Positions 18,996 through 28,041 of a DNA stretch of 64,000 nt are shown here, piece by piece; position 1 is the stretch's first letter; each line of letters opens with the position of its first letter. The notes under the pieces are model-generated. The model did not search any database. It was not told where the DNA came from and worked only from the letters and a program-made list of their open reading frames with translations. The stretch covers positions 744,001 to 808,000 of the forward strand of contig NZ_JAXIVS010000002.1 in assembly GCF_034259325.1 (NCBI RefSeq), given 5' to 3'. This DNA is from Hyalangium ruber (GTDB lineage: Bacteria; Myxococcota; Myxococcia; Myxococcales; Myxococcaceae). The position numbers and the translations under genes are program-made.

Positions 18996-20354
18996 TCAGG
19001 CCGCGTCGTGCCCTCGTGAAGCCTCCTGCCCCGAGGAAGCCGTGCTCGGCGCCTCTTCCACGAGGTGCGCGCGGAAGGTCTCCGCGGAGAGGAACACGGA
19101 GACGAGGGTGATGACCGCCAGCCCCACCATGTAGACGGAGATGGGCCAGGACTGGCCCCCGGACTTGGCGAGCAGGGCGGTGGCGACGACGGGCGACAAG
19201 CCGCCCGCGAACACCGAGGCGAGCTGGTAGCCCAGCGACGCGCCGCTGTAGCGCACGCGAGTCCCGAACAGCTCGGAGAAGAAGCTGGCCTGGGGCCCGT
19301 ACATGGCCGCGTGGGCGATGATGCCCAGGGTAATGGCCAGCCAGATGAGCCCCGTCTCCTTGGTGTTGATGAGCATGAAGAAGGGGAAGGCCAGCAGCCC
19401 GCACGCCGCGGCGCCGGCCAGGTACACCGGGCGGCGGCCCAGCACGTCCGAGAGGGCGCCGAAGCTGGGAATAGCCACCAGGTGGACGGCGGTGGCCACC
19501 AGCACGCCATTGAGCAGGGTGGTGCGCGGCAGCCCCAGCCGCTCGGTGCCGTAGGTCAGGACGAACGTGGTGATGATGTAGAAGAACCCGTTCTCCGCGA
19601 AGCGGGCCCCCATGGCGAGGAGGATCTGCTTGGGATAGTTGCGGATGGCCTCGAGCACGGGAATGCTGGGCTGCTTCGCCTCCTCCTTGCGGTGCGCGAA
19701 GACGGGAGACTCGGCCACGCTCAGGCGGATGAAGACGCCGATGCCGATGAGCACGGCGCTGAGGAGGAACGGGACGCGCCAACCCCATGAGAGGAACGTC
19801 TCCTCCGGCAGCCGGGAGAAGAAGGAGAAGACGGCGGTGGCCACCAGCAGGCCCGCGGGAGCGCCCATCTGCGGCCAGCTCCCGTAGAAGCCACGCCGGT
19901 GGGCAGGCGCATGCTCCACCGCCATCAGCACCGCACCGCCCCACTCCCCTCCCAGCCCGAAGCCCTGCAACAACCGCAGGATGACGAGCAGCGCGGGAGC
20001 CCAGGCACCGATGCTCTCGTAGGAGGGCAGCAGCCCCACCGCGAACGTCGCCGCGCCCATGATCATCAACGTGGCGCTCAGCATCGTCTTTCGGCCGATC
20101 TTGTCGCCGAAGTGGCCGAACACCACGCCCCCGAGCGGGCGGGCGATGAAGCCGACGGCGAAGGTGCCGAAGGCGGCCAGCGTCCCCGTCAGCGGATCGA
20201 ACGAGGGAAAGAACAGGCGGTTGAAGACGAGCGCCGCCGCGGTGCCATAGAGGAAGAAGTCGTACCACTCGATGGCCGTGCCGATGAAGCTGGCCGCGGC
20301 CACCTTCACGATGGAGTTCTTCGAGTCCTGCGAAGCGGTCTGCGCGCCTGACAT
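18996..20354 (-). CDS. MFS transporter, metabolite:H+ symporter family
   Basis: A 452-residue, 12-helix carrier. It begins with the MHS-family signature SFIGTAIEWYDFFLYG and has GHFGDKIGRKTML between helices 2 and 3, LQGFGLGGEWGGA in helix 4, ESPVF before the central loop, and GALSDVLGRRP in the second half. MHS transporters carry small organic acids or osmolytes such as alpha-ketoglutarate, shikimate, citrate and betaine by proton symport. The adjacent 3-hydroxybutyrate dehydrogenase suggests an organic acid, but that is inference. An operator-like palindrome shared with the fatty-acid genes lies 54-77 bases upstream of its start. Confidence 0.92.
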   Translation of the reverse strand: MSGAQTASQDSKNSIVKVAAASFIGTAIEWYDFFLYGTAAALVFNRLFFPSFDPLTGTLAAFGTFAVGFIARPLGGVVFGHFGDKIGRKTMLSATLMIMGAATFAVGLLPSYESIGAWAPALLVILRLLQGFGLGGEWGGAVLMAVEHAPAHRRGFYGSWPQMGAPAGLLVATAVFSFFSRLPEETFLSWGWRVPFLLSAVLIGIGVFIRLSVAESPVFAHRKEEAKQPSIPVLEAIRNYPKQILLAMGARFAENGFFYIITTFVLTYGTERLGLPRTTLLNGVLVATAVHLVAIPSFGALSDVLGRRPVYLAGAAACGLLAFPFFMLINTKETGLIWLAITLGIIAHAAMYGPQASFFSELFGTRVRYSGASLGYQLASVFAGGLSPVVATALLAKSGGQSWPISVYMVGLAVITLVSVFLSAETFRAHLVEEAPSTASSGQEASRGHDAA

Positions 20355-20407
20355 GGGGTGGCTCCTTGTCTTCTCTCTACAGCACCCTGCGCGAGGGGAC
20401 GAAGTCT

Positions 20408-20431
20408 AAGGTGAACCGTCATTCATCTTCG
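20408..20431 (+). promoter_or_regulatory. Operator-like palindrome, site D
   Basis: Shows TGAA (20412-20415), six bases, TTCA (20422-20425), with 5' AAGG and 3' TCTTCG flanks. It matches three other sites in the window in core and flanks. It lies upstream of the MHS transporter (minus strand) and before the TPR-like gene. Proposed target of the TetR regulator encoded at 30627. Confidence 0.6.
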
Positions 20432-20541
20432 CGCTGCGTCAAGAAAGGGCGTTGAGGAGGACCGGCTCGCCGTGTGTAAATCGTGCTTTCCATGAGAGCG
20501 GCTGGCGCGTTGCCGGAAGAACCTGTTCTCAGAAAGGAGCC

Positions 20542-21120
20542 ATGAAGCGCCGCAAGCCCACGCAGCACATGTCTCTGAGAGAGGTGGCCACGCTGCACCG
20601 CCGGGCCTCTCGGATGAAGAAGCCCGGAGAGGCGCCGCGCTCCCTGGAGATGCTGGACGAGGCGCTGGAGGCGTGCCCGGCATACGTGCCCGCGCTGCTG
20701 CTGGCGGGGCGAAGGCTGCAGACGAGTGAGTCAGCGGGCCCGGCGGAGACGCGGGCCGGGCTGCGCAAGGCACGCCGGTACCTGCAGCAGGCGGTGCTGG
20801 CCTCGGATCGCTCGGCGGCGTCCATGGTGGAGCTGGGCTATTTCCTCCACGTGGCGGAGGGCTCGACGGAAGCCTCGGAGCGCTACCTGCGCGCGGGGGT
20901 GGAGAAGGCGCTGAGCGTGCTGGAGGACGGGTGGAGCGGGCTCATTGACGTGCTGTATGCGCAGGGCCGGCTGGAGGAGGCGGCGGCACTGGGCAAACAG
21001 GCCCAGCAGCTCTTCCCCGGCTCGGTGCGCATCGCGACGGCGTTGACGCCGGTGCTGGCGGACCTCATGCAACCGAAGGAAGAGCCCGCCCGGCCCATGA
21101 AGCGCCGACGCACCTTCTGA
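20542..21120 (+). CDS. TPR-like protein
   Basis: A 192-residue soluble protein. The start at 20542 follows AAAGGAG. Helical hairpins such as RSLEMLDEALEACPAYVPALLLAGRRL, LGYFLHVAEGSTEASERYLRAGVEKA and GRLEEAAALGKQAQQLFPGSVRIATAL have the spacing and small/large pattern of tetratricopeptide repeats, about three to four units. The N-terminus (MKRRKPTQHM) and C-terminus (PMKRRRTF) are both basic. TPR proteins act as interaction scaffolds; no partner is evident. It is convergent with the reductase gene, 7 bases apart. Confidence 0.75.
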   Translation: MKRRKPTQHMSLREVATLHRRASRMKKPGEAPRSLEMLDEALEACPAYVPALLLAGRRLQTSESAGPAETRAGLRKARRYLQQAVLASDRSAASMVELGYFLHVAEGSTEASERYLRAGVEKALSVLEDGWSGLIDVLYAQGRLEEAAALGKQAQQLFPGSVRIATALTPVLADLMQPKEEPARPMKRRRTF

Positions 21121-21127
21121 GTCCCGC

Positions 21128-22165
21128 CTACGGGACGAGCACGAGCTTGCCGACCGTGGTGCCCGACTCGATGGCGCGGTGAGCCTCCGCCACCTGGTCG
21201 AGCGGGAAGCGCTTCACCGGCGGCGCGACGAGCCTGCCCTCCTCCACCCACGACAGCAGCCGCGTCATCGATTCGGTCAGCAGCGCGTGCTGGTCGAACA
21301 GGTAGGAGAGGTTGAAGGCGAGCACGCTGGTGTTGTCATTGGTGAGGGTGAGCGGGTTGTAGCGTGGGGTGCGCAGCCAGTCCCACGCGAGCTTCAGCCA
21401 GTTCGGCCGCCCGCCCCGCCGAGGCATCATGGAGTGGAAGCCATAGATGATGAGCTTCCCGGTCGAGCCCAGGTGCGCGTAGCTCTGCCGCAGGGTGGAG
21501 ACCCCGTTGGCATCGAGCACGACGTCATAGCCCTGGGGCGAGGCCTTCTCCGCCGCCTTCCACAGGTCCTCGCTCGACTTGTCGATGACGACGTCGGCGC
21601 CCATGGCGCGCGCGGTCTCCACCTTGTGCGAGCTGCCGACGATGCCCACCACCCGGCACCCGGCGATGCGGCCCAGCTGCACCAGCGCGCTGCCCACTCC
21701 CCCCGCCGCGGAGTGAACGAGGATGCTCGCCCCGGGCCTCGGGTGGGCCAGCTCGAAGAGGGCGTAGTACGCGGTGAGGAACACCGTGGGAAACCCGGCC
21801 GCCTGCGCCATGTCGAGCTGGGACGGCACGGGGAAGAGCTGGTGCCTGGGCACGGCGATGTGCGTGGAGTACCCTCCGAACCGGGTCACTCCGAGCACCC
21901 TCGCGCCCGGCGCGAGGTCCGAGACGCCCTCCCCCACGGCGGCCACGGTGCCGGCGAACTCGAAGCCCGGGGTGATAGGCCAGCCCACATACTCCTTGGC
22001 GGAGGCATACAGGCCCATGCGGATGACGCAGTCGGCGTAGTTGACGCCAATGGCCTCGGTGGCGACGAGTACCTCGCCAGCCTTCGGAACGGGAACCGCC
22101 AGCGGCTCGAGCGTGAGCCGCTCGTACCCACCGGCGCGATGAATGAGCACCTTGCGCGCTGTCAT
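21128..22165 (-). CDS. VAT-1-like quinone oxidoreductase (zinc-free MDR)
   Basis: A 345-residue medium-chain reductase/dehydrogenase, taking ATG 22165 (MTARKVLIHRAGG); a GTG at 22198 is the alternative. It has the GroES-like N-domain (GVNYADCVIRMGLY) and the NADPH-binding loop AAGGVGSALVQLG. It lacks the structural zinc Cys cluster, as expected for quinone oxidoreductase-type members. The C-terminal segment (YGFHSM, NWLKLAWDWLRTPRYNPLTLTNDN, NLSYLFDQ) closely follows the VAT-1 homologue subgroup. Likely an NADPH-dependent reductase of enones or quinones. A shared operator-like site lies 70-93 bases upstream. Confidence 0.9.
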   Translation of the reverse strand: MTARKVLIHRAGGYERLTLEPLAVPVPKAGEVLVATEAIGVNYADCVIRMGLYASAKEYVGWPITPGFEFAGTVAAVGEGVSDLAPGARVLGVTRFGGYSTHIAVPRHQLFPVPSQLDMAQAAGFPTVFLTAYYALFELAHPRPGASILVHSAAGGVGSALVQLGRIAGCRVVGIVGSSHKVETARAMGADVVIDKSSEDLWKAAEKASPQGYDVVLDANGVSTLRQSYAHLGSTGKLIIYGFHSMMPRRGGRPNWLKLAWDWLRTPRYNPLTLTNDNTSVLAFNLSYLFDQHALLTESMTRLLSWVEEGRLVAPPVKRFPLDQVAEAHRAIESGTTVGKLVLVP

Positions 22166-22234
22166 GGAGGACCCAGGCCTATCACGAAATTGACGCACCC
22201 CGACAACGCGACGCGTCCAGGCGACGCACTGCGA

Positions 22235-22258
22235 AAGGTGAATCAGGTTTCAACTTCG
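22235..22258 (+). promoter_or_regulatory. Operator-like palindrome, site C
   Basis: TGAA (22239-22242), six bases, TTCA (22249-22252), with AAGG before and ACTTCG after. It lies between the divergent VAT-1-like reductase and lipase genes and could control both. Same motif as the sites near 20412, 31332 and 32466. Confidence 0.65.
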
Positions 22259-22310
22259 CGGCCATTTGCCTGACAGCGCTCGCCACGAAAGTCCGTACAC
22301 TCCTTGGCGC

Positions 22311-22333
22311 GCTCGCTCCTTCTCCGAGCGAGC
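22311..22333 (+). promoter_or_regulatory. Hairpin in the lipase leader
   Basis: A perfect 8-bp inverted repeat: GCTCGCTC (22311-22318), a 7-base loop, then GAGCGAGC (22326-22333). It ends 12 bases before the AAGGAG ribosome binding site of the lipase. There is no T tract, so this is not a classical terminator; it may protect the mRNA 5' end or affect translation. Confidence 0.45.
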
Positions 22334-22355
22334 GATCCCCCCAACAAGGAGAACC

Positions 22356-23384
22356 ATGATGCGTTTGCGCTCTTCGCTATCGATGCTGGGTGCGCTGTGC
22401 CTGGGTCTGCTGTCCGCCGGATGCGGCGAGGGCATGGAGCCTGTGGAGCCCGCCCTCGAGGTACCCGCGGAGGACCTCGCCACGCAGGAGGCGGCGGCCG
22501 TATCGACCTCCGGCGTCACCTCGCACTTCCGCCAGTGGCTGTCGGCCAACGGCTATGACTCGTACAACCTGGTGCGCGCCGACATCACGGGCGGCAGCTA
22601 CGGCGGCAAGGCGAGCAGCACGGACACCGTGGTGAACCAGCCGGTCATCTTCATCCACGGCAACTCGGACAAGGCCATCGGCACGGGCACCGCGGGCCAG
22701 TCGGGCTGGAATGCCTCCATCGAGTACTTCCAGTCCCAGGGCTACAAGACGAGCGAGCTGTACGCGACGACGTGGGGCCCGGCGGACGTCTCGATGTCGG
22801 CGTACCAGTACCACTCGAAGACGTACGTGATGAAAGTGCGCAAGCTCATCGAGGCGGTGAAGGCGTACACCGGCGCGGCGAAGGTGGACATCATCGCGCA
22901 CTCGATGGGTGTGACGCTGGCGCGCAAGGCCATCCTCGGCGGCTACGCCACCGACTCGCTGGAGGGCGGTCAGTACTACATCGGCCCGCCGCTCACCTCC
23001 TCGGTGGATACGTTCGTGGGCATCGCGGGCGCCAACCGGGGCCTGACGAGCTGCTACCAGACGGCAGGCAGCACGCCCACCTGCGGCGCCACCAACGGCC
23101 TGTACCCGGGCTATTGGAACGGGCTCGGAGTCTCCGGCCTCTCGTCGTATCTGGCGAACCTGGGCTCCAGCAGCAAGTACGAGGGCGCGTACCGCTACAG
23201 CATCTTCTCCACGGCGGACGAGGTCATCGGCTACGGCGTCGTCGTCTACTACGAGTACACCTCGCGCATCCCAGGACAGACGGGCGAGAAGGTGTACTCG
23301 GGCTATCCGTACGGCCACTTCAACTCGAAGGATCTCACCGCCAGCGTGCAGCACAGCATGGTGAAGAGCCACGTCGTCCCGTAG
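22356..23384 (+). CDS. Class 2 lipase, lipoprotein
   Basis: A 342-residue alpha/beta hydrolase with a lipoprotein signal (LGLLSAGC, Cys 23). AAGGAG precedes ATG 22356; ATG 22359 is equally possible. The nucleophile elbow is AHSMG, the AxSxG variant typical of Bacillus LipA and the lipase class 2 family, after FIHGNSDKAIG, the oxyanion-hole strand. A WGPADVS-type loop and YGHFNSKDLTASVQHSM, holding the likely catalytic His, follow. It should hydrolyse esters or lipids at the cell surface. An operator-like site shared with fatty-acid genes and a leader hairpin lie upstream, tying it to the lipid-use regulon. Confidence 0.88.
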   Translation: MMRLRSSLSMLGALCLGLLSAGCGEGMEPVEPALEVPAEDLATQEAAAVSTSGVTSHFRQWLSANGYDSYNLVRADITGGSYGGKASSTDTVVNQPVIFIHGNSDKAIGTGTAGQSGWNASIEYFQSQGYKTSELYATTWGPADVSMSAYQYHSKTYVMKVRKLIEAVKAYTGAAKVDIIAHSMGVTLARKAILGGYATDSLEGGQYYIGPPLTSSVDTFVGIAGANRGLTSCYQTAGSTPTCGATNGLYPGYWNGLGVSGLSSYLANLGSSSKYEGAYRYSIFSTADEVIGYGVVVYYEYTSRIPGQTGEKVYSGYPYGHFNSKDLTASVQHSMVKSHVVP

Positions 23385-23489
23385 CGGCTGCGCGAGGAAG
23401 CGCGCCCGCGCCGCGTCCCTGACCGTAAGGTGGTCCCCACGGCAGGCGCGGCGCGGCCGGTGCATAATGGATGTTCGGAGAGGACATCC

Positions 23490-24491
23490 ATGGGACTCCT
23501 GTCACTCGCGTCCACGATGGTGCGTACCGGACTGGCGACGAGCTTCCGGCGCCTGAGACGCGGCCCGCTGCGTCCGGGGTGGAGCTTCCAGTACGAGGCG
23601 ACGGTGGCCTTCATGAAGGCCACCAACGAGCGCATCGTCCAGCTGGACGCCCCCGCGCAGCGCGCGGAGACGGAAGCCATGGCCATGAGTACGCCGGCGC
23701 TCGAGCGGGTGCGCCGTGAGCCCGTGGAGGCGGGCGGCGTACCCTCCGAGTGGTTCACTCCCCCCGAGGTGAAGAACGAGGGGGTGGTGGTGTACCTGCA
23801 CGGCGGATCATACGTCTATGGCTCCACGCGCACCCATGGGGACCTCATCGCGCGGCTGGCGGAGGGGACGGGCCTGCGGGTGCTGGCGCCCAACTACCGG
23901 CTCGCGCCGGAGCACCCCTTCCCCGCGCAGGTGGAGGACGCGGTGGCGGTGTACCGCTGGCTGCTATCCACCGGGGTGAAGCCGGAGCAGGTGGTGCTCT
24001 CGGGAGACTCCGCGGGTGGAGGGCTGGCGGTGGCCACGATGCTCTCCCTGCGCGAGCAAGGCCAGCCGCTGCCTGCGGGCGGCGTGCTCCTCGCGCCGTG
24101 GATGGACATCGAATGCAGCGGCGAGAGCATGCTGTCCAACGCCCGGTATGACTGGGGAGACAAGCCCATGCTGCTGCACTGGGCGAAGTGGTTCATCGGT
24201 CAGGGAGATCCCCGCCACCCACTGGCCTCGCCCATCCACGCGGACTTGCGAGGCCTGCCGCCGCTGTTCCTTCATGTGGGCAGCGCCGAGCTGCAGCACG
24301 ATGACGTGACGCGCTTCGCCCAGAAGGCGCGCGCCGCGGGAGTCCGAGCGGAGCTGGTGGTGTGGCCGGAGATGGTCCACAACTTCCAGGTCTTCGGTGA
24401 GCGCTTCCCGGAGTCGGTGCGTGGGACGGCACGGCTCATCCAGGACATCCACTCGGTGCTGCGGCGCGAGGTCTCCGCCCCGGCACGGTGA
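23490..24491 (+). CDS. HSL-family esterase
   Basis: A 333-residue alpha/beta hydrolase of the hormone-sensitive lipase (type IV) family. It shows the HGGSYVYG oxyanion-hole motif, the nucleophile elbow GDSAGGGLA, the acid region SAELQHDDVTRF and the catalytic His in EMVHNFQVF. Also present is the family hallmark YRLAPEHPFPAQVEDAV. The start at 23490 follows GGAGAGGA. There is no signal peptide, so it probably acts on short or medium acyl esters in the cytoplasm. It lies about 105 bases after the lipase on the same strand. Confidence 0.93.
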   Translation: MGLLSLASTMVRTGLATSFRRLRRGPLRPGWSFQYEATVAFMKATNERIVQLDAPAQRAETEAMAMSTPALERVRREPVEAGGVPSEWFTPPEVKNEGVVVYLHGGSYVYGSTRTHGDLIARLAEGTGLRVLAPNYRLAPEHPFPAQVEDAVAVYRWLLSTGVKPEQVVLSGDSAGGGLAVATMLSLREQGQPLPAGGVLLAPWMDIECSGESMLSNARYDWGDKPMLLHWAKWFIGQGDPRHPLASPIHADLRGLPPLFLHVGSAELQHDDVTRFAQKARAAGVRAELVVWPEMVHNFQVFGERFPESVRGTARLIQDIHSVLRREVSAPAR

Positions 24492-24519
24492 CGGAGACCT
24501 CAGCCCGAGTGGCGCTCCC

Positions 24520-25614
24520 TCAAGGAGCGGGCGGCGGCGACTCCACGGCCGCGGGAGGCGCCTCTTGCTCCTGCTTGGGCGCACTGTCCGCGGGAGCGGG
24601 CAGCTTGCGCAGGAACGTGCTCACCGCCGCGTTGTACTCCTCGGGGCAGTCGAGCTGCACCGAGTGTCCGCAGCGCTCGAACCCCACCAGCTCGGAGCCA
24701 CGGATGCCCGCGTGGCCGTACTCCATGACCTCTCGCGCCCGCCCGCCGTGCATGAACGGGTTGGGGATGAGCCGGTCGTCCTCGCCGAAGACGATGATCG
24801 TCGGCGCCTGGATGCGGCCGAGGTTTTCACGCACGAAGTCGTTGTGCGCCAGCCCTTTCACGGTGCGCACGTTGGCGTAGGCGTAGGAGTCGAAGTCCTG
24901 CGAGCCCACCACGCGCACGCGCTCCTCGACGAGCCACTCCAGCTCCGGGCGCCAGCGTGAGAAGTTGGACTGCGCCACGCTGCCCCAGATGCCGTACTCG
25001 GGCGCGGACTTGACGAGCGTGGTGCTGAAGGCGCGCGTGAGCCACGCCTTCTCCTTCCAGGAGAACTTCTCGAAACCCGCGGGCGCGGTGAGCACCAGCG
25101 CGCCGGGCTCCTCCGGGTAGCGGATGGCGTAGGAGAGCGCCGTCATCCCTCCCATCGAGTGTCCCACCAGCACCGGCTTCTCCACGCCCAGCAGGGTCAC
25201 CAGCTCGCGCACCGCGTCCGCCATGGCCTCCATGGAGTACGGGAACGTGGCCAGCTTGTCGGACTTGCCATAGCCGGGCAGATCGACGGCCACCACGCGG
25301 TAGCCCTGGGCGGCGAAGGCATCCAGTTGGTAGCGCCAGAACTTCAGGTACGAGCCCAGCCCATGGATGAAGACGAGGGTCTGCTTGCCCTCGGGGTTGA
25401 GCTCCACGTAGGCCACCTCGGGCACGGTGGCCACCTGGTAAGCCTCGGCCGTCTTTGGCAGGGCCACGCGCTTGAGCGGCCAGGCCTGGCCCTGGGTGGA
25501 GGTGTAGGGGAACTCCTGGAAGGGGAGCGTCGGCTCGGACTTGTACGAGCGGACGCAGCCCGAGGCGAGCGTGGCGGAGAGCAGCAGGGCCGTGGCGGCG
25601 CGAGGAGTCTTCAT
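24520..25614 (-). CDS. Alpha/beta hydrolase lipoprotein
   Basis: A 364-residue hydrolase with a lipoprotein signal (LLLSATLASGC). It shows FIHGLGSYLKFWRYQ, DLPGYGKSD, the nucleophile elbow GHSMGGMTAL, the acid in FGEDDRLIP and His in ERCGHSVQ. The C-terminus is a Pro/Ala/Glu-rich tail. The ATG at 25614 lies 2 bases after the stop of the outer-membrane barrel gene, so translation is coupled. An esterase or lipase on the outer membrane, last in a TetR-led operon, fits release of fatty acids from extracellular lipid. Confidence 0.9.
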   Translation of the reverse strand: MKTPRAATALLLSATLASGCVRSYKSEPTLPFQEFPYTSTQGQAWPLKRVALPKTAEAYQVATVPEVAYVELNPEGKQTLVFIHGLGSYLKFWRYQLDAFAAQGYRVVAVDLPGYGKSDKLATFPYSMEAMADAVRELVTLLGVEKPVLVGHSMGGMTALSYAIRYPEEPGALVLTAPAGFEKFSWKEKAWLTRAFSTTLVKSAPEYGIWGSVAQSNFSRWRPELEWLVEERVRVVGSQDFDSYAYANVRTVKGLAHNDFVRENLGRIQAPTIIVFGEDDRLIPNPFMHGGRAREVMEYGHAGIRGSELVGFERCGHSVQLDCPEEYNAAVSTFLRKLPAPADSAPKQEQEAPPAAVESPPPAP

Positions 25615-25616
25615 GA

Positions 25617-27275
25617 TCAGAACGCGTACCAGGTGAAGGTGGTGAAGGCCGCGAAGGGGTTCTTCGTCACCCGCTCCGCCCCGTCGTAGAAGCTGCCCTT
25701 GAACATGTAGCCGGTGTGCAGGCCGACCGTCATGAGGTAGCGGATGTGGTACTTCAGCTCCGCGTTCACCTCGGCGCCGATGAAGCGCCCGCGCGGCACG
25801 TCCGTGTTCCAGCGCGGCGGCGTCACGTCGCTGGTGGCCAGGGCGGTGCCCAGCTTCAGGTTCAGCTTGTTGGGGATGAGGTCCATGGCGCCGGAGGCGA
25901 TGGCGGCGCGCAGGCCGTAGCCCTGGTTGGAGATGTCCGTCACCGCGCCCGTGTAGTTGTTGGCGGTGCTGGTGAAGGGGAACAGCAGCAGGGTCTTGTG
26001 GTTGAACCACACCGCGCCCGGCAGGCCGTACATGTTGAGGGTGAAGGCGCCCTTGTACTTGCCGTCGTTCAGGTCCTCATCGCCCGTGGTGTAGATGCCC
26101 TCGAGCGTCACCACGTCGTTGGGCGTACGGCCCCAGTTGTAGATGAGCTCCAGGTTCGCGGACAGGCCGCTGATGTCCACCGTCGGCTCCTTGTCGGTGT
26201 CCACCTCGGTGCTGCGGTAGCTGCCCCCGTTGTACATGAGGAAGCCAGAGGCGCCGAAGCGCCCGGTGCGCAGGTCGATGTTGTGATTGAAGTGCGCTCC
26301 CGCCCAGAACACCGTGCCGGTAGGCAGGTCGATGTTGAAGCGCCCGGTACCCGTGAAGCTGCTCAGGCCCGCGGAGCCCGGACCGCTCTTCACCAGGCCC
26401 TCGAAGGCGAAGGCATCGCCCTTGGTGTCGTCCCGCAGGCCCCAGACAGAGACGCCCACGTTGGTCCCTGGCCGCACCGGGTATACGTAGTCGCCGGTGA
26501 GCAGCCAGATGTACTTCAGGCGCGGATCATCCTGGGTCGCCCTGTCCGGCTGCGCGCTGCCCAGAGGCAACAGGCTCAGCTTCGCGTTTCCCTTATAGGA
26601 GCTGAAGACGGACAGTCCCGTCGCGTCGCTGCCCAGGAAGGTGAGCTTGTAGCCGGTACGGATGATGTCGTTGAGCGGCGAGCGCGTCGGATCGAAATAG
26701 GAGTCGTAGACAGGCTGGGCGCCGATGAGCAGCGTCAGCTTGGTGGGGTCCCGGAAGGGATAGAAGGCGACATTGATGTTCTTGGTCTGGAGGTTGATCA
26801 TGTCGGCGTTGAAGCCGCCACCCTCGTTGGGCTGGACGCTGTTGGCCGACCGCCCCCAGAGGAAGTCCACCTCGAACTGGGCCCGGAAGCTGGCCAGCCC
26901 GTCCACGAACCACGGGCTGTACTCGATGACGGGGATCCAGCGCTGCTCGACGTAGTACGCCGTCAGGCTCTCCACGCGCACCGCGCTGCCGGTGGGGCTC
27001 CCCATGGGCCCCAGGGACACGCCCTTGAGGCCACTGGGGTCTCCCACCTGGTTGGTGACGGTGCCACGCGAGAAGAAGTAGTTGATGAGGGTGAACTCGC
27101 GCGGTTCCGCATCCTTCTCGCGCTCTTTCTCATCCTGCCATTCGCCGTAGTACGCCCCCGGCACCGTGGTCGGGCTCGCGTTCGCGGAGAGCGAAAGCCC
27201 GAATGCCACCAGGGCGAGCGCCACCGCTCCGCCTCGCCTCGCCCTACCTGCTTCAGCCATGAACCACCACGTCAT
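25617..27275 (-). CDS. Outer-membrane beta-barrel protein
   Basis: A 552-residue exported protein with a signal peptide (AVALALVAFGLSLSANA). Its body alternates polar and aromatic residues, for example YLMTVGLHTGYMFKGSFY, and ends in Phe (FTTFTWYAF), as required for barrel insertion. Start at 27275 follows AGAGGGG; ATG 27260 is possible. I cannot name the family with certainty; it resembles large barrels encoded beside lipid or hydrocarbon catabolism genes. In this operon a lipoprotein precedes it and a lipoprotein hydrolase follows. I infer a surface platform or channel for hydrophobic substrates. Confidence 0.85.
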   Translation of the reverse strand: MTWWFMAEAGRARRGGAVALALVAFGLSLSANASPTTVPGAYYGEWQDEKEREKDAEPREFTLINYFFSRGTVTNQVGDPSGLKGVSLGPMGSPTGSAVRVESLTAYYVEQRWIPVIEYSPWFVDGLASFRAQFEVDFLWGRSANSVQPNEGGGFNADMINLQTKNINVAFYPFRDPTKLTLLIGAQPVYDSYFDPTRSPLNDIIRTGYKLTFLGSDATGLSVFSSYKGNAKLSLLPLGSAQPDRATQDDPRLKYIWLLTGDYVYPVRPGTNVGVSVWGLRDDTKGDAFAFEGLVKSGPGSAGLSSFTGTGRFNIDLPTGTVFWAGAHFNHNIDLRTGRFGASGFLMYNGGSYRSTEVDTDKEPTVDISGLSANLELIYNWGRTPNDVVTLEGIYTTGDEDLNDGKYKGAFTLNMYGLPGAVWFNHKTLLLFPFTSTANNYTGAVTDISNQGYGLRAAIASGAMDLIPNKLNLKLGTALATSDVTPPRWNTDVPRGRFIGAEVNAELKYHIRYLMTVGLHTGYMFKGSFYDGAERVTKNPFAAFTTFTWYAF

Positions 27276-27329
27276 AAACCCCTCTTGACTGGGAAGAAGA
27301 CAGGGCGCCCGAGGCGCTCGCTGCCCACG

Positions 27330-27953
27330 CTACTGCGCGGAGACCGTGTAGACCTGAACGGCGTTGCCGGTGAACGGCTGGCCGAGGTGGACAATGTTGC
27401 CGGAGCCCACCCCACCGGCCTCACACGTGGCGCCCGTGGCCCGGCCCTCGAAGAACAGCTCCAGGGAGAGCGTCTTGCCATCCGCGCTCAGGCTGCCGCG
27501 CCCCTGCTGCTTGAAGCTGGTGTAGGTGAAGAGCACGTCGAAGCAGCTGGCATCCTCCTTCACCTTGTCGATGAGGACGGCGTTGGTGGTGAAGACCTGC
27601 GGGGCGCCGTTGGCCTGGGAGTTGTCGCAGGTACCCACCTTGGTCGTCGGGTTCACGTCCTTCAGGCTGCCCGCGGTGCTGCTCACCTGGAAGGCGCCCG
27701 CGCCTACGACCATCTCCACCTTGTTGTAGCACTGTGAGTTGGGCCCGAGGTCCAAGTTCTCGTCAAACCCGTTGGGATGGGTGGGGATGTTGGTCCCATC
27801 CATCAGCATCTTCTTGCCCTCGAGGTAGTTGCGAATGTTGTCGGACGTGTTGAACTTCGGCACCACCGGCGGCTTGTTGGTGTTGTCATCCCCTCCACAG
27901 CCCACGATCCCCAGCGAGCACAGCACCACCGCGGACAGCAGCTTCTTCTTCAT
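27330..27953 (-). CDS. Lipoprotein of the TetR/KAS III operon
   Basis: A 207-residue lipoprotein. The start at 27953 follows GAGGAG; MKKKLLSAVVLCSLGIVGC is a clear signal with the lipid Cys at 19. The mature part has pairs of Cys (SQCYNK, GTCDNS, ASCFDV, ATCEAGG) and an N-terminal helix (DNIRNYLEGKKMLMDGTNIPTHPNG) that looks conserved for a function, but I do not recognise the family. It sits 54 bases before the outer-membrane barrel gene and may be its partner. Confidence 0.82.
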   Translation of the reverse strand: MKKKLLSAVVLCSLGIVGCGGDDNTNKPPVVPKFNTSDNIRNYLEGKKMLMDGTNIPTHPNGFDENLDLGPNSQCYNKVEMVVGAGAFQVSSTAGSLKDVNPTTKVGTCDNSQANGAPQVFTTNAVLIDKVKEDASCFDVLFTYTSFKQQGRGSLSADGKTLSLELFFEGRATGATCEAGGVGSGNIVHLGQPFTGNAVQVYTVSAQ

Positions 27954-28041
27954 TCGGATACTCCTCATTTCACCGGCGGGACTGCCGGGAACGACGTGAC
28001 GCGAGAGAGCACCCCCGGCGTGCGCTCTCCCACACAAGGAC

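Noticed and set aside
18061-20268. A 735-residue minus-strand frame
   Set aside because: It is a shifted frame of the MHS transporter fused to the antisense of bdhA; the correct frames give complete known proteins.
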